Shown: positions 24,080 to 35,457 of the stretch, piece after piece
How positions within the stretch are numbered: position 1 is the first letter of the stretch
Layout: each line of letters starts with the position of its first letter
Source: Diplosphaera chodatii
Lineage: Eukaryota; Chlorophyta; Trebouxiophyceae; Prasiolales; Stichococcaceae
Reading direction: 5' to 3'
DNA length: 64,000 nt
Assembly (NCBI GenBank): GCA_032358165.1
Contig: JAALGY010000016.1
Coordinates: 1,116,001-1,180,000 of the forward strand
Translations under genes and position numbers: made by a program
Notes under the pieces: generated by a model
Told to the model about the DNA's origin: nothing
Seen by the model: the letters and a program-made list of their open reading frames with translations, nothing else
Database searches by the model: none

Positions 24080-27000
24080 CTACAGGTCGGACAGGGTGCG
24101 CGACACCACGGCGGCCCCTTGCACCGCCGCCTTGTAGGCGCGCTTGTCGATTGCCCACACCACACCTGCATTGAGTGGACACCACATCAAACCAAAATGG
24201 TCAGCTTCCCACTACAGCTGATGCCCATGCCGTTGACGCTGCTGCATGGCATGGCGGCACCCACATGCAAATTACATGCATGGGCACATGCAGCGCTGGC
24301 ATCAGCTTTGGTGTGCCAACCTGTGCAGCACGCCGTCCCAGTGATAAAAGAGCACAGCGGCGTCCGCACTTCGCAACCGTGTGATGCACATTCAGTCCAA
24401 ATCTTGCCTCAACTTTTTTTCTTACACTCAACTAAAATATATAAATATATCGAGTCTGTCAGGAGTGCACCTGGGGACCGTGCGATGATGAAGCCGCCGT
24501 ACGGCTTGGCGCCGCTGACAAGCGCGATTTCGCCAAATGTGGAGTCGCTGGCCGCGTTTGGTGCATAGCGGTGCACCTGTGCAGGTGGCTGCCGATGTCA
24601 GCGCTGGGCTTCAAATGAGGTGCGCCAGCAATGACGCAGCCAGGGCACTGAGTATGGATTGAGCGTTTTCCTCATACACTGGCTTCGTGACAGGTGCTGA
24701 CAAGCACAAAGGTTCCTGGCGCTTGAGCACCCTCTGGCGGACGTATGCATTGATCTGGTGGGCCCGACGGGCTCACGGACGGCGCATGCTGCTCTTCGAC
24801 TGCCCGCAGCGCGCAGCAAGCCCCTGTTTGAATTCGACAAGATGTGCGAATGCCCACCGTCTGCTCGGGCGACCCCTCCTCGCCGGCGCGCTCCGGCCTT
24901 TTGGCCGGCAGCTTCAGCGCAAAGGTGCCCCCCTGCACCACGAAGAAGTACTTCCCTGTCTGCCCCTGCGCAGAGCAACACGAGGCACCGTCAGCCAGAC
25001 ATCAGCGACGCACTTGCGCTCGATGCCCGCCCTTGAGCAGGCCGGAGGAATGCCCCAGGTCAGAGTCCATGCTGTCCCAGCGAAGGTTGCAACCGGTTGA
25101 ACGGGGAATCTCGGCAAAGGTGATCTGTGCGGGCAGCCTGGGGCGCACCTGCGGGATGACGATCTCGCCCTCTGCTACCTCCCGCCGCCGGAAGTAGGCC
25201 AGCGCCTCCTTGAGTTTGGGCTCCGGCAGCCGAAATTGCGGGTGGTCGTGCAGCATCTGCCGGATGTACGCCTCATCCGCTGCAGACTTGGGCGCCGGCC
25301 GCAGAAAGTCCTGCAATTTTATGCAACTTCCAACTTCCAGTCAGCTTGTGACCGGGCCCCGGCACAGCAACAGTGAAGCTATCTTTGTGACCCCTGTTCC
25401 ACATGCTGCTCTGGCTGCTGCACAAAGTCATCAAGAACAAGAAGGAGATGGGCAGGCAGCATGCCGCCCAGCAGCGTTTGACGCCACAGCGACCTCTGTC
25501 TGCCGATGCTAAATTCAGCATCCATGATGTGGTGACACAGTATCCTGAGTTCACGCCCTGGGACAGTCCCTTGCAAGGATGTTCGATCAGGATGGCAGCG
25601 GGGACTGAATGCTCACCATGGAGTCCTCGGGTCCCACCACCTCCATCGAGTCCAGCAGCGCCATGCTGCCGCGCGCCAGCCCCTTGCGCACCGACTTGGA
25701 CTTGACCAGGGAGCGGGGGCCGTGCACGCTGCCGGGGGGCGTGCCACCCAGCGCGCTGCCCCGACTGGCCGACCGCTTCATGCTGGCGCTGCCATTGCCG
25801 CTGCACCAGGGCAGGGAAGAGCTTTGGTGTTGGTGCATCACCTTGGACGCCATTCCATACATAAAATGCCCGCATAGCCATCGGACAGCCAAGCGTGCGC
25901 AGCATCTGACTGCTCAGCTTCACTTCGCCTTCACGGAGGGGTTCGACAGTTTTGACCCCGCGATGCACAGTGCACAGGATAGCAGGACTATGCGATGCGA
26001 TGGCAAGAGAAATCAGGGTCGTTACTGCACCTGAGGCCGCGCCCCAGCTGGAACTCGATGATGATGACGGTGATGTCATCTGTGCGCGCCTCAGTCGAGA
26101 GCCACGCCCTGTATGACTCGACGCACACTGCCATCGCTGCCTGCTGGGGGTCGTCGTGCTTGTCAACCTGCACACATGGGCAGGCGCCAGCACGTGTTGC
26201 AAAATAAATTTGGGGCGCTGCTGAGCACCAGATCATGCTGCTGCTAATGCTGATTTCACGCTGGCACAGCCGGGGGCGGATGCTGATGTATCAAAGCAGA
26301 AGTTGGGAACCAGACACAACGCCATGGAAGCCTGCCGCTGGTGGTTGTCCAGTGTGCCACGCCAAGCGTGAAGAGGTTGTCGTGCAGGGACGTGCTGCAA
26401 AGGCAACAAAACTTTCCGACACAGCCAGCTGCCAAGGACGCACCAAGTCGACGACGGTCTGGCTGGTCAGGAACTCCCATACCCCGTCCGTCGCCAGGAT
26501 GAGGAAGGCTGTGTCGTCCTTGATGGTGTACGACACCATCTCCGCCACCCCGACCACCCCGATCTCCTCCGCCACTGCAGCATAACACCGCATCATTGGC
26601 ATTCCATCAAACGCCACTTGTACAGCCCTGAGCTCCACCACCAGACAAGGGTTGCACTGAGCCCAGGCGCCCGTTGCTAGCTACATCTGAGCCTCAGCAT
26701 GTCAGATGAACGAAGTGGCATCCGCCTGCGGCTCCCTGCTGCAGCGCACGCGACTACGCGTGCAGTAATATGGCTTCGGACCTGAGTCGCCGATGCTGCG
26801 GGTGAAGGCTGTGCCGGGGTAGTTGCCGAGCGGCGACCACAGCCGCGGCGGGTCGCCGTCGTCCTCCTCCTCTACCCCCCACTCCTGGATGCTGGGGTCC
26901 TGGCACTCGCAGGCAGATGGCGGTTATGTGGCGGAAGTGTGCTCGGACATATCCCCATCCTCGTCCTCTGCTGTGGCCCAGGAAATGCGCACATCTCTTG

Positions 27001-29264
27001 GCCAGTGACCAGGCTCAGGCTGTCCTGCCCTCAACTATGGCAGCCGGCAAGGGGCGCACCCGCAGCCCGTCCAGCTGCTCCAGGGTGAGGACGCGTGCGC
27101 CCGCTGCCTTCACCCGCGCCAGCTCGTCCTTCCTGCTTCCACCGCACAGGCTACTTTCCTATTGCTGACGTGATGCGAGCTGGCCGTGACGGACGGGGCC
27201 TCCACATGCTGGGGCATGCCTCCAGCGTCATGCTGTCAGCGCCAAGATGCATGGTAGTTCACTGTACCCTGCACCTGTAGGGCGTCTGGTCCTGGGTGAG
27301 CTCGATGGCTGCCAGCTCAGCGCCCCGCATCTCGGCCGCGACGCAGCGCGAGTCGCCGACGTTGCAGATCGTCAGCTGCCGCCCGCGTATGAGCATGCAC
27401 ACCGCCGTGGTGCCGCTCAGCGTGTCATCCACGGCCTGCGCCATAGCCACAGGATCGGTGCTCATCCTCCCTACCCGCAGCAGGCAAAGAATCAAAAGGC
27501 GCATCTGCTCAACACCTGGGCCACTCACTCTTGAGCTGGAAGTGGTGCTGCATGTGATTATATAAGAGAGTGCTCAGCATGTGGGACCACAAACACACAC
27601 CGCGGCGTGCATCTGGTGGTTGGTCTTCACCACCGCGTTTGCCAGCGCAGCCGCCGGGTCGCTGAAGAAGTCCATGTCCCCAAGCATGTTGTTGTACACC
27701 TGCAGTCCAGAAAATTGCATTTTGTTGGGCTGCTGGCTTTTGCTGGAATGTGGGACGACAACAGGCTACAAAAGGTGTGCATCCCATCGCAGCACTGAAG
27801 CTAGTGTGTGCCTGTTGCTGGCTAGAAAGAGGTTGTGGTGCACATGCTGGCCCTAATGCTTTGCAGCACACAGCTAGGCTCTTCTAGGCATGTCATAGCA
27901 GGGTCGAAGGACCCTCCCGTGCATGGGTAGGTGCACGTACATGTGCCTCAGCGAATCACATGCTCATATGCTGCACTCCATGCATGAGCCGTCACCTTCT
28001 CGCATGCGAACTGCGCGCACTCGGTGCCCGCGGTGCCGTGGCCATCGAAGACGCCAAGGAACATCGTGTCTGAATCCGATCCTACGTCCTTCCGCACAAT
28101 GAAGGTGTCCTGGTTCGCCTTGTCCGGCGCGTCTGGGTAGTAGCCACGCTGTGTGACATATGCGTACTTCACCTGCAAATCAAAAGGCAGCCACACCACT
28201 GTCAGACCCACCGTCAGGACAGCTGTGTGAGGCTTGCCCTGTTGGATCATTTTGCATCAACCCTCGAAACTGCCAATAATACGCATGTGGTACAGCCTAG
28301 CAGCGGTGCTGCCTGCAGCATGTCCTGTGCATGCGCATGCGCATGCTAGCAGCCGTGGTAATCCACGTGCTACAGTCTCACCTCCACGCCAGACTTGGGC
28401 AGCTTGACCTGCTTCGTGCCCAGGCTGGTGGTGAGCCGCTTGCGATACGACTCTGTGCTGAGTGGCCCCGTGTCCGGAAGGAAGAAGTCAATGTCATGTG
28501 TTGATGCTATGCTGGTCTTGCCAAACGCCTGCCTGTAGATGGGAACAGTGACACGACTACGTCAATCGCACAGGCTAGTAGTTCTTTCACTACCGCTAGC
28601 TCTCAGCTGAGCAGCAGTGCCGGCGTCCACCCATGTCACGGCTTTGTGTGCGGATGTGCCACACAGACTGAGAGCGAGCACCAAACACGGGGCACGATAT
28701 AGAAATTTGATGACAAGCCATCACAAGTGCCCTTGCAGTACTGCTCAGGTAGCGTAAAGGATAGATGTGTCGCCTGATTTGCTGTGCCAATGACCTTGGC
28801 TGGTAACCCAAGGCGCTGACATGACAGTTGCATTGTCAATACCGACTCAGCGCGTGCAGCAAGCACCGCTTTCGACGAGGAGCATGCAACCGATGTCCGG
28901 CAGGCATAGTCGAGCATGCATGTGGAGAACATTATGTCGAAGATCAACCCTAGATTGCTCAAGCAACTCTTGGTCCGCCCTACCCCTAAGCATGATTTGA
29001 GTGCATGCAGCTTATGGGGGCACCGGCTGATGCAATTGACGCGGTCAGACCCCAACGAGCCACCATACAGCTGTGCATGGTGTTGACACGCCGATATGCT
29101 CACGAGAGCCTGGGAACGGGCATGCGCCTGAAGCTGGTGCTTTTTGAACAGGTTGCCAAACTTCAGCAGACTCACTTGTACATGTCCGCATACTGCTGAC
29201 TCATCCTGGCCGGGTCCTTGGTGGCCGGGCGAGCACCCGCCTGTGTCGAACTGCCACATCCCAT
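24080..29264 (-). CDS. PP2C protein phosphatase fused to a cyclic-nucleotide-binding domain, N-myristoylated
   Basis: Fourteen exons close in phase to 593 residues: 29264-29176, 28532-28382, 28172-27996, 27699-27601, 27435-27275, 27132-27060, 26899-26782, 26574-26444, 26167-26031, 25800-25617, 25310-25149, 24965-24858, 24576-24471 and 24165-24080. The N-terminus MGCGSST fits myristoylation plus palmitoylation. The PP2C domain (about residues 70-370) has metal-site motifs [38 protein letters not shown] and [11 protein letters not shown] Ser/Lys/Arg linker ([12 protein letters not shown]) follows, then one cyclic-nucleotide-binding fold: [38 protein letters not shown] and [14 protein letters not shown]. 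The layout matches the Arabidopsis PP2C/cNMP-binding/kinase protein (At2g20050), but here the frame stops after the first binding domain and no kinase is seen. The arginine of the phosphate-binding cassette appears to be replaced. It likely acts at membranes in cyclic-nucleotide-related signalling, which is inferred. Confidence 0.9.
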
Positions 29265-29886
29265 GTTGCTGTACGATGCCGACACGCCCAGCAGCGGCTA
29301 CACCCGGCGAGGCATAGCTGCCTGCTGCAGCGCTCAGTCGTCCGAGTGACTTGAAGGGTCTCTGAACGGCCGCTGTAGAGGCTGACTGATGGATCTGCGG
29401 GTGGGCACGTGGGCTGTCTCGGAGTTCGAAGGTGTTTCCTCTCAGCAGGTTGCTTACCTATTACATGCACTTTCAGATGCTTGCGATGTTGATGACAAAG
29501 CGCAGAATCTTGTGTGAGCCGCTCAGGCAGCAGAAGCGCCGTTTGCCAAGGGGTTAGCAAATCCTGTGGGAAGTCAAAATCTGCAGGCTTTCCTCAACGG
29601 TAAAGACACCCCGGCATGGTGGCTCAACATCGCTATTCATACACATCTCACTGTGAACATCCAGGCGGGTTCACTCCGACACTGCCCGCGCCCTCTGTAG
29701 CCTCGCTTATGCGCAGATCGCCGTCTTATTCCACTGATTGGCCCGCTGGAGTGCCACCGCTGCTGCACCAGCCCAAGGGAGGTTGCAGAGGCCTTATCCT
29801 GGGACACATCCAGTAAATCGCCTAGTGTGCAGCTTGGACAATTTGCGGCCTGCGGGCCGGCCGGGGGCCTGCACTGACCCGGTGTC
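29265..29886. promoter_or_regulatory. Divergent promoter region, PP2C fusion / NF-YB
   Basis: 622 bases between two start codons pointing away from each other. No canonical TATA box was picked out. It contains one copy (29409-29428) of a 20-base sequence that recurs at 35186-35205. Confidence 0.5.
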
Positions 29887-31069
29887 ATGGCAGGCGATGA
29901 TGAGGGTGGGGAGGAGCGTGTTAGTGTGCGGGAGCAGGTGCTGCTGGCTCTGGCATCCAAGCATTGCTGCTGTGCCTGCTGGACTCTGAGTTGCTGCCGG
30001 CCTGCTCGAGCAGCTGCAAACTGTGCTGCCGTGCAATCGAGCAGGACCGCTTTCTGCCGATCGCCAACATCAGCCGCATCATGAAGAAGGCGTTGCCCGC
30101 AAATGCGAAGATTGCTAAGGATGCAAAGGAGACGGTGCAGGAGTGCGTCAGCGAGTTCATCAGCTTCATCACCAGCGAGTGAGTCCTGCAGCTGTGAGGA
30201 CGGCAGCTGACTGCGCTCCGCGTTGGCAGGGCAGCTGGCGCATCGCATGGGAGGAGGCTCGGCCGTTGCGGGCAGGGTCACGCGGAAGGATGTTTCAGGA
30301 CACCTGACTACAGCACAGGGTAGCGTCGGATGTGTGGCTCACGTGCTACCAAATGCTGCGCCTGCGCAGGGCCAGCGACAAGTGCCAGCGGGAAAAGCGG
30401 AAAACCATCAATGGCGATGATCTGCTTTGGGCAATGAGCACGCTGGGCTTCGAGGACTACATCGAGCCGCTCAAGCTGTACCTGCACAAGTACAGAGAGG
30501 TGCGGCGGCGACGCTGTGTTGGGCGCCGCCTGGTCCTATCCTGCCAAGCGGCATGACCTTTCAGCAGGTGCTGACTGTTGCAACCTGACGGCTGGGTGTG
30601 CTTGGTTGATGCATGAACGGCATGTCCGCAGGCTGAGAAGCAGTCGCTGGCGAAGCAAGCGGCAGGCGAGGGGAAGAAGGAGCCCGTGTCCTCACCGCTG
30701 CCCAGCGGCTTCCAGACGCATGTGCGCAGACCTGCGTTGTTCGATCCTGTACCGCCATGCTGGCCATTGCCTGCTCACTTCTCTGCAGAAGAGCCGGTGT
30801 TTGATCACTGCTGTGCATATCCCACTGGTTCATGCTGAACTGCTGTATGCTTCTTGCAGATGCCGCCGGCCGATATGCAGTACCAGAACAGCATGTACAT
30901 GCAGGTGATTGTCATGTCAGAGGACGTGCCGGGTCGTCTCTCAACCTGTGCAGTTGTGCACCAGACATTGGAGATGCTGATCATTCTGACTTTCTGAGCC
31001 GAGGTGTGCTTGATCGTGCAGAGCTTCACGGGCATGCCCACCAGCCAAGGGTACCATCCGCCCCAATAA
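29887..31069 (+). CDS. NF-YB: CCAAT-binding transcription factor subunit NF-YB (HAP3)
   Basis: Six exons (29887-29937, 30045-30178, 30370-30499, 30632-30721, 30861-30905, 31022-31069) close in phase to 165 residues. The histone-fold domain is complete: [58 protein letters not shown], and [20 protein letters not shown] with LYLHKYRE. These are the residues that contact NF-YC and the CCAAT box. After the domain come a lysine-rich stretch and a Met/Gln/Tyr/Pro tail ([15 protein letters not shown], ending GYHPPQ). The short acidic N-terminus ([17 protein letters not shown]) precedes the fold. It acts in the nucleus as part of the NF-Y trimer. It shares its upstream region with the PP2C fusion gene. 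Confidence 0.96.
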
Positions 31070-31503
31070 TATCGTTTTGTGCTGTGCTTCGCGACATGCT
31101 GGCGAGGACTGCTGACACTGGAGGTGCAGGCCCTGTGAAGCCAATGCCTTGTGTGTGGAGATGCAAGAGCACTGTCCAGGCTTAGAATGCATTTGCTGTT
31201 TTCCATGAGAGAGGTGCGCATAGACGTGCGTGCACGAGCACTTGCCGTGGTTTATTCAATGATGTCAGCCGCTGTAATGACATGCTGGGCTGAAGGTCAG
31301 CATTGGGCGCCCAAACACTGAACTTTCCAGGACAGGACTACGCACAAATTAGAGCTTTCCTGCATGTCGTCGTTCCCAAGGATGCTGCCACATGCATGCG
31401 GCAGCCCCACAACAGGTGGATTGTGATGTTGAATGGTGGTGCTGATGCTTCAATGCTTGCTGCCCAGCCCAGCATCACCGCGCACAATTCTGCAGCCGGG
31501 GCC
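31070..31503. other. Convergent 3' region, no gene seen
   Basis: Between NF-YB (plus) and the 67-residue membrane protein gene (minus). No supported exon. Confidence 0.5.
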
Positions 31504-32004
31504 TCAGTCCTTGTCCAGCTTCCGGCCTGGCAGCTCTTTCTGCTTCTCCGCTGCTCTGTAACAGGACCACAGCTCCGTTGGTCCCGTGCGGCAGCCGTCA
31601 TCGTACTGCCAGTGCAGATGATCTATCCGGTGCGGAGCAGCCTCCGCACCCTGCACATGTGCTGCGCTGGGTGCTGCAATAACATGCAAGTATCAGCCAA
31701 AGACAAAGCGTTTGCCATGCGACTCACTTGGAAGCGCCCTCTTGCGCCTCCTCCACCCAGGAGCGGATGGTCTTGATGTTGCGCTGCAGCATCTTGCCGC
31801 TGCTCCGGATGTCGGTGCGCAGCAGCATTGCAGCCGCTCCGATCACGCCTGCAGCGTGCGAAGGCACGTTCCGATCATGCGGAATACACCGCAGCTGCCA
31901 AGTAGCGCATGCACTGCTCTCGTGCTTCATGTGGAGGGTCCGCCGCACACATGCTGCAGCGCATGGGACTGACCAACTGTGATCAGGAAGTTGGTAAGCG
32001 CCAT
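31504..32004 (-). CDS. 67-residue single-span membrane protein, unknown function
   Basis: Three exons (32004-31974, 31848-31728, 31555-31504) close in phase to 67 residues. The N-terminus MALTNFLITVGVIGAAAMLL is a hydrophobic span without a preceding charged region. It is followed by RTDIRSSGKMLQRNIKTIRS, the acidic stretch WVEEAQEGASK and a lysine-rich end (KELPGRKLDKD). The layout recalls short conserved plant membrane proteins of unknown function with a similar LLRTDVKQS-type stretch after the span, but this is recall and unverified. The location could be an organelle or ER membrane. It is the first of two closely spaced minus-strand genes (with eL42 upstream, 500 bases away). Confidence 0.7.
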
Positions 32005-32503
32005 GCCCAGCGGCTGCTGATATCAGCTAGACTGAAGGCTGTGCTGTCTGTGATGCCTTGCGTCGCATCGAGGCCCAGTCCACAGTCTGAGTGCCTCAGA
32101 TTGCCCCTGGTACTATGGCAGCCGTGTCTTGTCTTCCCTCCTTACGCACAGCAGGATCGCGCTGTTCGTGAACTGTTGTGCGGTCGAGCACCTTGCGCGT
32201 CAAAGGTGATGTGAACTGCAAGGTGCAAATGGCACATGCTGTCCTGCCGCGGCAGATGCAACAGAAGTGCCCATCATGACCGTGCTTGTCGACAGCATGC
32301 AGAGAGACAACATATGCAAGGGTAAACCCCAAGAAGGACGTGCAGTGCAACAGTGTCTGTCATGTCTGGCCGCATGCTGTAGGTGGGCAGACAAAGTTCG
32401 TTCATGCATGTTACACTACCAGCAAACGGCAAACTTGCGAGCAAGGCAGACGGGCTATCCACAAGCAAGGCTCCCCCGCCTCACAGCACAGTCAGCCCAG
32501 CGC

Positions 32504-33241
32504 CTAGTACACGATGGACTTGTGCTTCTTCTCACCACCGATCTCGAAGTGCTTGCACTGCAGCGCAAGAACAAAAGCCAGTGAGCCACCACCCGCTGAG
32601 ACACTGGAATCAGCGACAGTGTCCTCAAAACGTATACGCAGTGTGGCCAGCGAAGCTGCATGGCAACGCAATGCACGCCAGTCCTTACCCGCTTGATGGG
32701 GTGCATGTGCACGGCCTTGCACACGTTGCACGCCAGCCGCAGCACAATCTTCTTGGTGGTCTTGGCCTGCAGCGACATCGGCAGGGTTTCAGTACCCTAA
32801 AAGCGGTCAGAGCTCGCTGAGAGCAGTTCACATGGGCGCATGCAGCACGCACGCCGCTGAAATGGTGCTGCTTCATATGTTGCCGCGCACCTTCTTGTGG
32901 AAGACTGGCTTGGTCTGGCCACCGTAGCCGGACTGCTTGCGGTCGTACCGCCGCTTACCTGCAACCGAAAATTTGCAGAAATGCTGAATGGTGCCACAAG
33001 CAAGGTCCACTTGTGACGTTCCTGCAGGCTGCCGCAACCGCTGATGAACGGTGGCGACATCTATGGCTGCCGTGGCCCAAAGGTGCTGGGTTGTAAAGGT
33101 GCTCTGCCGCGCACCCTGTGCGTACAGCGACGCCTTGCCGGTCTTGTACTGCGTGACCTTGTGCATCTGGTGCTTGCCGCATGCCTTGCTCTTGCAGAAC
33201 GCCCGCTTGTTCTTCGGGATGTTCACCTGCGCGGGCAGCAT
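32504..33241 (-). CDS. RPL36A: Large ribosomal subunit protein eL42 (L36a/L44)
   Basis: Four exons (33241-33115, 32958-32891, 32766-32689, 32557-32504) give 108 residues. Hallmarks are [75 protein letters not shown] and [17 protein letters not shown]. Two CxxC-type pairs for the zinc site are present. The protein binds near the E-site of the 60S subunit. The start is uncertain: the open frame gives [10 protein letters not shown], where the family begins M-VN-P-K, and CGCAG directly before GTGAAC is an acceptor-like site. A tiny first exon ending in ATG further upstream is therefore possible. Confidence 0.94.
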
Positions 33242-34285
33242 ACACCATTACGGCGAGCAGCACGTGTGGCATGTGCCATGACGGTCCACATATACGCTCT
33301 CGACCGGCCGTGTGACACCAGGCTCTAGCCTAGAGGTATTCTGACCGAAGGACTGCGTGACCACTTTTAGGAAAACCAGGCCCGAGATGACCGTGAACCC
33401 GGCATTCGCTGATGAGGGCAGAAGCTGTGACAAGCTCAGTGCAATGAGGCAGTCATGCAGCTGTGGGGCTCGGAGGCCGCTGCTCTGCTTGGCGTGCTGA
33501 TCTGCCGCTCTGCAGCCCCGCCTACGGCTGACATGCCGCCGGTAAGCCCAGCGGGCCAGCAGGAAAGCCCAGACTCGGCCAATACGCGCGATAGCAAGCC
33601 TCGTACCCGCAGTGGCATACAAGGGCAGCTTATTTGCAGGGCCTTCCCGGGCCGTGTAGCCCAACAGCGGCTTCCACCAGGTGCTGCGCACAGCACTGAT
33701 GCTGCATTGCTGCACTGCTGTATCGCCGAATCCCTTTGGGACAAGCCCGCACGCAGATCCAACTGCTGCCAGCGGCAGCACTGTCAGGCTCGTACCGCCC
33801 CCTAGCTGCTCCAACGTTGGCATGACCCAAGGGAGCCTGCCATCCCAGCATGGTTGCTGGTTCGCAACACCGGCTCAGGAGCGCACTAGCAGGCGTTGCG
33901 ACGCCGCAAGACTCACCATCCTGGCAGGCCACTGCTGGCTTCCGGCCGCTCCGGCCCGCGCGGCTTGATGGAGAAGAGGGCTGGCCGCAGTCGCCAGCGC
34001 GAGCATGAGCACGGGATCCAGAAGCGCTGAGAGTCCTCTGCATTGCTAGGGTTCTGGAGTTCACCGTTTCACATGAGCCTTCGCAGTTGCCTCGCACTGT
34101 GTACCCCGAAAGCCACCAGTTGCGTCATGGTCTAGTGGCGTCCTGCTGAGGTTTGCTTTCTATTCAATCACATCGCGGGGCGGCAACAGCTTTCCAGAGT
34201 CGTTCATCTAGGCTGCACCCACACATTGGTGGGCACCCTCAGATACTTGTACGCCTGTGAGGGAGTCCAGCGCCAGATGTGAGCC
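33242..34285. other. Divergent upstream region between eL42 and CRIPT
   Basis: Long but compositionally unconvincing open frames on both strands. No family marks and no matching splice signals. It should hold both promoters and perhaps a 5' exon of eL42. Confidence 0.45.
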
Positions 34286-35056
34286 ATGGTGTGCGGGAAG
34301 TGCGAGAATAAGCTGTCCAAGGTGCGCAGTTGTCCAGCCTTGGGCCGCGAAACTGTTGCATGGCTTCATCACACCCGCATGTCCGGGGTGCAGAGTAAAC
34401 AAATGCACTCACACTGCATTATGCAGGTCATCTGCCCAGACCCCTGGAAAGCCGGTGCAAAGAACACCAATGCCAAGGGCGGCAGGTGAGATGGGTCACC
34501 GCATGCGCTGAGAGATAAATGCGTACAGCGGCATTGTTGCAGCTGGGTTCTAGGCCATGGCTGAGGCACTGCTTTGGTTCACGGCTCAGTCTGAATCGTA
34601 CGATACCACTGCAGGAAGCTGAACGAGAACAAGCTGCTGACGAAACGCACCAAGTGGGTCCTGCTTTGCCCACTCGATGCGCTGCTCATCATGGGATGTC
34701 ATCTGCTGCATGCTGTTGAATGCCACTGCACACATGGCATCAAGGCCTGACACTGTGCCGCTGCTGCAAGCGTGGTGATTTGCAGGTGGGTGCCCACCAA
34801 CAGCAAGTGCCAGACCTGCAAGAGCACGCTACACCAGGTGCCAACTGTAGTCAATGCACACAACTGGTACCCAGGTCTCATCCTGCCCACACTGCCGTAT
34901 GTGCGCATTCTTGACAGCGCCCTGCGTTCGTTCAACAATCATTTGTGACTGCAGGAGGCAAAGTACTGTCAAGGCTGCGCGTACGCCAAGGGCATCTGCG
35001 CGATGTGCGGGAAGAAGATTCTGGACACCAAGAACTATAAGCAGAGCACATCGTGA
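34286..35056 (+). CDS. CRIPT: CRIPT family cysteine-rich protein
   Basis: Five exons (34286-34321, 34427-34485, 34615-34653, 34786-34837, 34955-35056) close in phase to 95 residues. The family is unmistakable: MVCGKCENKLSK, ICPDPWKAGAKNTNAKGGRK, LNENKLLTKRTKW, CQTCKSTLHQ, YCQGCAYAKGICAMCGKK and ILDTKNYKQSTS at the end. Four CxxC pairs suggest zinc binding. In animals CRIPT binds the PDZ domain of PSD-95, and it is also associated with the minor spliceosome; its presence in algae points to the ancient, probably splicing-related role. The segment between KRT and the third CxxC is about two residues shorter than I recall for plant CRIPT. Confidence 0.95.
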
Positions 35057-35457
35057 CATTTGTAGCAGTGCATGCGGGCGTCATGTGCTCTACAACGGTA
35101 TTGGCAGCAGCGGCCAACATGACTGTACAAACCATGTTACACGGTGCTAATTTGCATGCACGAGGCAGTTCTGCACAGTTCGGGGGTGGGCTGTCTCGGA
35201 GTTCGGGAGGGCCAATCTGACAGCTGCAGCCTACGAAGTCAAAGATTGCTGAGACCTTGCTGCTGGTTTCGCTGTTCGCATGATTTTTTCAATACTGAGC
35301 GTACTGAGTAAAGCTGAGCAAGTTCATCAAGGGGATTGTTGTAATATGTCAATCTTCGACCCTGCTGCGCATACTGACGCATCGCAGCTCGCTGTCTACA
35401 GGTTGCACGGTGTGCATGATGGTACGCATCCTAAGTCAAGCCCGCAGTCCGCTGTTG
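35057..35457. other. Convergent 3' region, no gene seen
   Basis: Between CRIPT (plus) and the HAD phosphatase (minus). It carries the second copy (35186-35205) of a 20-base sequence also found at 29409-29428. Confidence 0.5.

Noticed and set aside
28636..29259. 207-residue minus-strand open frame over the first PP2C exon
   Set aside because: It runs in a different frame through the first exon and intron of the PP2C fusion, whose MGCGSST start and phase-correct exon chain explain the region better.
33226..33262. Very short first intron (19 bases) after an ATG in eL42
   Set aside because: ATG|GTGTATG...CGCAG would restore the canonical MVN start, but 19 bases is below any plausible spliceosomal intron length.
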